Positions 5,337 to 9,232 of a stretch of 9,232 nucleotides of DNA are shown here, in pieces (positions within the stretch are counted from its first letter, which is position 1; each line of letters starts with the position of its first letter). Below the pieces are notes generated by a model, which saw only the letters and a program-made list of their open reading frames with translations, was not told the DNA's origin and did no database searches. The position numbers were made by a program, and so were the translations under genes. Source of the stretch: Bryobacterales bacterium (GTDB lineage Bacteria; Acidobacteriota; Terriglobia; Bryobacterales; Bryobacteraceae); NCBI GenBank assembly GCA_009697495.1, contig SHUN01000082.1, forward strand, positions 1-9,232, in the 5' to 3' direction.

Positions 5337-6173
5337 ATGGACTTGTTTGATGAAATTGTGCGCCTGCGCCGTGTGGGGCAGAAGTGCGCGCTGGCGACGA
5401 TCGTGCAAGTGAACGGCTCAATTCCGAGTTACGAGAGCGCGAAACTGCTGGTGCGGGAAGACGGGTCGATGATCGGAACCATTGGCGGCGGTTGCGTGGA
5501 AGCGGAAGTGTGGAACGCCGCCCGCGAAGTGATCGGGACTGAAAAACCGCGCCATATGAAGTTCTCTCTGGGCCAGGACGCCGCCTACGACAATGGGCTG
5601 ATTTGCGGCGGACAGTTGGAGGTTTTTGTGGAAGCGATCGTACCGCAGCCGAAGGCGTTTATTTTCGGCGCCGGCCATATTTCAAAGAGTCTCTGCAAAG
5701 TCGCGACGCTGGCCGGCTTTTCGGTCACAGTAATCGATAATCGCGAACAATACGCCAATCGCGAGCGATTCCCCGAGGCCGAGGATGTCTTCGCCGAGGA
5801 GTACGAGGACCTCTTCGGGAAGCTGTCGATCCGCGACACCAGCTACGTCATCATCGTCACCCGCGGCCACCGCGACGATATGCGGGTGCTGCGGTGGGCC
5901 GTCGATACCCAGGCGCGCTACATCTCCATGATCGGCAGCCGCCGTAAGGTGATCGGCGTGATGAAGGAACTGGAAAAGGAGGGCGTCGCCGCGACCGATC
6001 TGGACCGTCTCTTCGCCCCAATGGGCTTCGAGATCGGCGCCATTACGCCGGAGGAAATCGCTGTTTCCGTGGTGGCGGAGATGATCGCGGCGCGCCGGAA
6101 TCCGGAGGCGAATTGGCGGCAGCATTCCAAGTCGATTTTCCAGGCCGATGCCGACAAAGCGCTGGTAAAGTGA
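5337..6173 (+). CDS. xdhC: XdhC/CoxI-family molybdoenzyme maturation protein
   Basis: This 278-residue protein is predicted to bind molybdenum cofactor and assist its sulfuration and insertion into xanthine-dehydrogenase-type enzymes, in the cytosol. The N-terminal XdhC domain (about 1-75) carries LATIVQVNGSIP, a KLLVREDGSMIGTIGGGCVE segment (37-55) with Cys53, and LICGGQLEVFVE (88-99) with Cys90. The C-terminal Rossmann domain has FIFGAGHIS (109-116), VTVIDNRE (130-137) and VIIVTRGHRDD (171-181), with ISMIGSRRK and the family ending GFEIGAITPEEIAVSVVAEM (230-249). ATG 5337 (MDLFDEIVRL) is preferred over ATG 5304 because it matches the family start and leaves the divergent DUF6526 start free. 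The stop overlaps the next gene as GTGA. No molybdoenzyme subunit gene is in view, so its client must be encoded elsewhere. Confidence 0.9.
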   Translation: MDLFDEIVRLRRVGQKCALATIVQVNGSIPSYESAKLLVREDGSMIGTIGGGCVEAEVWNAAREVIGTEKPRHMKFSLGQDAAYDNGLICGGQLEVFVEAIVPQPKAFIFGAGHISKSLCKVATLAGFSVTVIDNREQYANRERFPEAEDVFAEEYEDLFGKLSIRDTSYVIIVTRGHRDDMRVLRWAVDTQARYISMIGSRRKVIGVMKELEKEGVAATDLDRLFAPMGFEIGAITPEEIAVSVVAEMIAARRNPEANWRQHSKSIFQADADKALVK

Positions 6174-6739
6174 AGCTTTCCGGAGTGATTTTAGCCGCGG
6201 GTCTATCGCGGCGAATGGGATTTCCCAAAGCGCTGCTTCAATGGGAGCAGGAGACGTATCTGGACCGCCTGATTCGATTGTTCGGCCAGGTTTGTCAGGA
6301 GGTCGTGGTGGTGCTGCGGCCGGCCGCCGAATCTGGCCTAGCCGCCTGTCGCCGCTTAAGCGAAGCGCGAATCGTTTTCAATCCGGACGCCGAGCGAGGC
6401 CAGTTAAGCTCCCTCCAAACCGGCTTGGCCGCCATCACCGCCGACGCCGTCCTGTTCACCCCCGTCGACTACGCACACGTGCGCGAAGCGACCGTCCGGG
6501 CCGTCTCGGCGGGCTCGTCCGCCATGGTCTTCCAACCCAGTTTCGGCGACAAACACGGACACCCGGTTTGGATCCAGCGTCCAGTCGTCGAGGCGTTGCT
6601 GGCCGCGCCGGTTGACAGCGCCGCGCGCGACGTCGTGCGCCGCTTCAACCGTTCGTTCATCGAAGTCGACGACGAAGGCTGCGTCATGGATTGTGACGAC
6701 GCGGCGGACTTCAAAACCGTCCGGGAGCGAATGGCATGA
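6170..6739 (+). CDS. mocA: MobA-like NTP transferase, probable molybdenum cofactor cytidylyltransferase
   Basis: This 189-residue nucleotidyltransferase probably transfers CMP from CTP to molybdopterin, forming the cytosine-dinucleotide cofactor used by xanthine-dehydrogenase/CO-dehydrogenase-type enzymes. Visible motifs are the NTP-binding loop GVILAAGLSRRMGFPKALL (5-23), NP..GQLSSL (71-82), the metal-binding aspartate in TPVDYAHV (Asp100) and GHPVW (130-134). LAAG rather than LAGG, together with the xdhC neighbour, favours MocA over the guanylyltransferase MobA; the CTP preference is inferred. The start is GTG 6170, overlapping the xdhC stop as GTGA; the frame is open to 6113, but that stretch is inside xdhC. 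The stop overlaps the next gene as ATGA. Confidence 0.85.
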   Translation: MKLSGVILAAGLSRRMGFPKALLQWEQETYLDRLIRLFGQVCQEVVVVLRPAAESGLAACRRLSEARIVFNPDAERGQLSSLQTGLAAITADAVLFTPVDYAHVREATVRAVSAGSSAMVFQPSFGDKHGHPVWIQRPVVEALLAAPVDSAARDVVRRFNRSFIEVDDEGCVMDCDDAADFKTVRERMA

Positions 6740-8952
6740 AGCGCAAAATCATAGTAATCACGGCCATCATTGCCGCCCTCATGGCGGGCGCGCCTTTCCT
6801 CCGCGCCGACCGCTTCGGACCGCGCATCCAAGCCGGGCTGGAAAGCGCTCTGGGCCGGAAAGTGGACATTGGCGACGTGCGGCTTCACTTGTTGACCGGC
6901 CCCGGTTTTAGCGTCCGAAATGTTGTCATCCATGAACGCCCGGAGATCTCGGCTGAGCCGTTCGCCTACGTGGATGATCTCGTTGTGCGGATACGTTTAC
7001 TGAGTCTGCTCTCCGGAAGGCTCGAGTTTTCGAGTCTCCGCCTCGACAAGCCGCACGTGAACCTGATGCGGCACGCTAACGGTGCCTGGAACGTGCGGGC
7101 GCTGCTGGCCCCGCCTGCCCCTGGCGCTAGTGGACCCGCCGCGCCAATGCCGGAACTGGAAGTCCGTCGCGGCCGCTTGAACTTTAAGATCGATGGCAGG
7201 AAATCGGCCTATTACTTCACCGGCGCCGACATCGATTTTTCCGCCGTCGGGGAAGGGAATTTCGATATCTGGTTTGTCGGAGAAATGGCGCGGACGGATC
7301 GGATGGCCAGGGGCCTGGGCCGCATCACCGCGCGAGGCCGTTTGCGCGAAACCGAAGGCGGGCCGAGGCTGAACCTCGACGCTCAGTTGGAGCGCGGGGC
7401 CCTCCAGGAATTGGCGCAACTGGCCGGCCCGCGCGACTTCGGCGTTCACGGCGTGGTGAAGAGCCGCGCGGAGATCAGCGGACCTGTCTCGTCGCTCCAA
7501 ATCAAAGGGCAATTGGAGTTCACCGAACTGCACCACTGGACGCAGCCCCCGCGCGCGGCTGCCGTCAGCGTCGCGTATTCCGGGTCCTTGCAGTTGGGCG
7601 CGCAAACGCTCCGTCTGGAGACGGACGCCAAACGCCCGCTCCGCGTGAAAGTGGCGTTGGATACGTTCTTGACGCAGCCCCGGTGGCGTGTTGAGACGGA
7701 AGCCGCCGGGCTCGGCCTGGATCCTATGGCGGAGTGGCTGCGGCCGCCCGGAGCGGAGTTCAACGGGATGAAACTGGCGGGGACGCTGGACGGGCAAGTG
7801 TTGCTCACCAACGACGCCAAGGCGAGCGGTTCCGCGGAATTGACCGGGCTGGATTGGAGTTGGGGGCAGGACAATCGTCTGGAGGCGGGACGGTTGCAGG
7901 CCGAGTGGAAGAATGGTGTGATCCGGCTCGCTCCGGCCGCTTTGGAGTTGGACGGCCAGGCGCTTCAAGTGGATTGTGAATGGGCGCTGAGCGAGTTGGC
8001 GTGGGAATGCCGCGGAGCCGGCAGAGGACACGAAGTGAAAAGACTCCAGCGGTGGATGAAGGCGCTGGGACTGCGCGCCGAGTGGGTCGAGGATTTGACG
8101 GCCGGACAGATTCGCGGAGCGTTGACGGTGGCCCAATTGGGCATGGAGCCGCCGCAGTGGAAAGGGCAACTGGAGTTGCGCAACGCGGTGCTGAACCTCC
8201 CGGAACTGGCGGTGCCGGTGAAAATCGCGGCCGCCAGTGTCGTGTGGCAGCACGAACGGCTCGTGATGCCCGGTTTGAAGGCGAGCGCCGGCGGGATTTC
8301 GTGGGCCGGATCCTATCGCTATGAAGCCGGAGCCGAGCGGCCGCATCGATTGGTAGTGGATGCCGATGCCGTGGAATTAGCTGATTTGGAGCGGGCGTTG
8401 GGTCCGGCGTGGAGAGGGACCGGATTCCTTTCGCGAGCGACGGGTATTGGCGATAGGAAGGAAAGCGGCGCCGCGGAGATCGAGGTCCGCGCCAAACGCG
8501 TAGGCGTGCTGGAGAATGTGCGCGCGACGGTTTGGCGCGAGGGCGACAAGGTGACTGTTTCCACCGTAACCGGGGAGTGGCGGAACGGAAAGTTGAAGGG
8601 GGCCGGGACGGTACGGCTCGGCGGGGACATGGACGTGGCGGGAACCATCGCGGGACTCAGTTGGGAAGGCGGGACCGTCGAAAGCGACTGGAAGTTATCC
8701 GGCCGCGGGCGGCTTACCGCGCAGGGGGCGGCCCGGCTGACCGGCGGATTGGCCGAGTGGGTAAGTGGAAGTTATAAGTGGGATAGTAATGGAAGGTTGT
8801 CAGTTACTAATGCGGAGGGGTCATTTGACGGCAGGAAGATAGCCGGTAAAATAACAGGGCCCGTTGAAGGGCCGCTGCTGGTCGAGTGGGCGGAGCTATT
8901 GAAACTACGGATCACTGGGAAGCCATTCGCGGTTATGGTTGAGGGGCGGTAG
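6736..8952 (+). CDS. AsmA-like family protein
   Basis: This 738-residue protein has an N-terminal membrane anchor (about 4-20). The typical AsmA opening follows: a short helix, then ALGRKVDIGDVRLHLLTGPG (38-57), GFSVRNVVI, LLSLLSGRLEFSSLRLDKP (88-106) and NGAWNVRALL (115-124). The rest is a long beta-rich stretch of strand-turn repeats (many LxxxLxGx, LRLE, VxA patterns) up to the C-terminus, with no second membrane helix. AsmA-type proteins sit in the inner membrane, project into the periplasm and are thought to form a lipid-transport groove toward the outer membrane. The ATG overlaps the mocA stop (ATGA), making it the third gene of a coupled operon with xdhC and mocA, which is unusual company. 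Codon use in about 8757-8865 is more AT-rich than in the rest of the gene. It ends 20 bases inside the convergent QW-repeat gene. Confidence 0.85.
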   Translation: MKRKIIVITAIIAALMAGAPFLRADRFGPRIQAGLESALGRKVDIGDVRLHLLTGPGFSVRNVVIHERPEISAEPFAYVDDLVVRIRLLSLLSGRLEFSSLRLDKPHVNLMRHANGAWNVRALLAPPAPGASGPAAPMPELEVRRGRLNFKIDGRKSAYYFTGADIDFSAVGEGNFDIWFVGEMARTDRMARGLGRITARGRLRETEGGPRLNLDAQLERGALQELAQLAGPRDFGVHGVVKSRAEISGPVSSLQIKGQLEFTELHHWTQPPRAAAVSVAYSGSLQLGAQTLRLETDAKRPLRVKVALDTFLTQPRWRVETEAAGLGLDPMAEWLRPPGAEFNGMKLAGTLDGQVLLTNDAKASGSAELTGLDWSWGQDNRLEAGRLQAEWKNGVIRLAPAALELDGQALQVDCEWALSELAWECRGAGRGHEVKRLQRWMKALGLRAEWVEDLTAGQIRGALTVAQLGMEPPQWKGQLELRNAVLNLPELAVPVKIAAASVVWQHERLVMPGLKASAGGISWAGSYRYEAGAERPHRLVVDADAVELADLERALGPAWRGTGFLSRATGIGDRKESGAAEIEVRAKRVGVLENVRATVWREGDKVTVSTVTGEWRNGKLKGAGTVRLGGDMDVAGTIAGLSWEGGTVESDWKLSGRGRLTAQGAARLTGGLAEWVSGSYKWDSNGRLSVTNAEGSFDGRKIAGKITGPVEGPLLVEWAELLKLRITGKPFAVMVEGR

Positions 8953-9232
8953 GGCCATCCAGCAACGCCATCAGCGCCCACGCCGTTGTCGAGATATGCT
9001 GCGCATAGCTCTGCGATCCCGCCGGCCGCGTCGTCTCCGGCCACCCGCCCTCGGGCATCGCCCCGCAGTGCGATTACCGCAATTGCCGTGTCAAATACTT
9101 GCGCGGGCATCCCCGGATACTCTCCCCAACCCCCATCCGAAGTCTGCGCGACAACCAGATACGCCCGCGCATCCACTCGCCCCGGTGAAGCCAGCAACAG
9201 CGCCGCCGCCTCCAGCACGCTCCCCGGTTTTT
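8933..9232 (-). pseudogene. Prenyltransferase/squalene-cyclase-like QW-repeat protein, C-terminal part, frameshifted
   Basis: Two minus-strand frames together give one recognisable C-terminus. From the window edge to about 9065 the frame reads AYLVVAQTSDGGWGEYPG and VFDTAIAVIAL, the QxxDGGWGE repeat pattern of terpene cyclases and related alpha/alpha-barrel proteins. After that this frame loses sense. A frame shifted by one base then reads MPEGGWPETTRPAGSQSYAQ, HISTTAWALMALLDG and stops at TAA 8935-8933, a classic family ending. The simplest repair is removal of one base from the four-C run at 9061-9064 (GGGG on the minus strand). However, the usual helix between DTAxAxxAL and GxWPETTRP also appears to be missing, so a larger deletion is possible. 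The 5' part lies outside the window. The family's substrates vary and none is inferred here. A sequencing error cannot be excluded. Confidence 0.7.

Noticed and set aside
6997..8346. 449-residue minus-strand frame opposite asmA
   Set aside because: Arg/Gln/Pro-rich composition with no domain pattern; it mirrors the high-GC codons of the AsmA-like gene, which has clear family motifs.
8772..9218. 148-residue minus-strand frame taken as one intact gene
   Set aside because: Its start (GTG 9218) lies inside the family-like sequence, and its second half is out of the true frame and antisense to asmA; the shifted frame ending at 8933 carries the real motif.

Overview
The window looks like chromosome of a GC-rich Gram-negative-type bacterium, most likely an Acidobacteriota of the Bryobacterales/Solibacter kind. 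That placement is inferred from protein character (degenerate S41 protein, short lytic transglycosylase, DUF6526, AsmA, XdhC/MocA pair) and not from a marker gene. No rRNA, tRNA, CRISPR array, insertion sequence or prophage gene is visible.

Left part, 1-2335, all on the minus strand. Reading in the transcription direction: a 58-residue two-helix membrane protein, a GH23 lytic transglycosylase coupled to it by an ATGA overlap, an S41-family C-terminal-processing protease homologue that has lost its catalytic Ser and Lys, and an FmdB-type zinc-ribbon protein cut by the window edge. This looks like a cell-envelope gene group. The S41 gene has a TTG start, a perfect AGGAGG and possibly its own promoter.

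Middle part, 2336-4376. A 217-base divergent intergenic region carries a 14-bp direct repeat and a near-leaderless promoter for thrC (threonine synthase, plus strand). Convergent to thrC is a parDE-type toxin-antitoxin pair on the minus strand, with a perfect inverted repeat over the parD -10 box and start codon.

Decayed part, 4390-4860. There is no intact gene here, but the minus strand holds three short tail-to-head remnants: a 45-residue unknown C-terminal piece, an AlkD-like N-terminal piece and a DinB-like C-terminal piece. It looks like an eroded accessory or repair region beside the toxin-antitoxin pair.

Right part, 4865-9232. DUF6526 (minus) is divergent from a tightly coupled plus-strand operon, xdhC-mocA-asmA, in which both junctions are 4-base overlaps (GTGA, ATGA). 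The first two genes serve maturation and cytosine-dinucleotide activation of molybdenum cofactor. The third encodes a 738-residue AsmA-like envelope protein, an unexpected partner. At the far right, convergent and overlapping asmA by 20 bases, is the 3' end of a QW-repeat (prenyltransferase/squalene-cyclase-like) gene that is frameshifted near 9061-9064.

The most notable points are the catalytically dead S41 protein, the coupling of molybdenum-cofactor genes to asmA, the remnant cluster, the frameshifted QW-repeat gene and several near-leaderless starts. I saw no convincing wholly new system.
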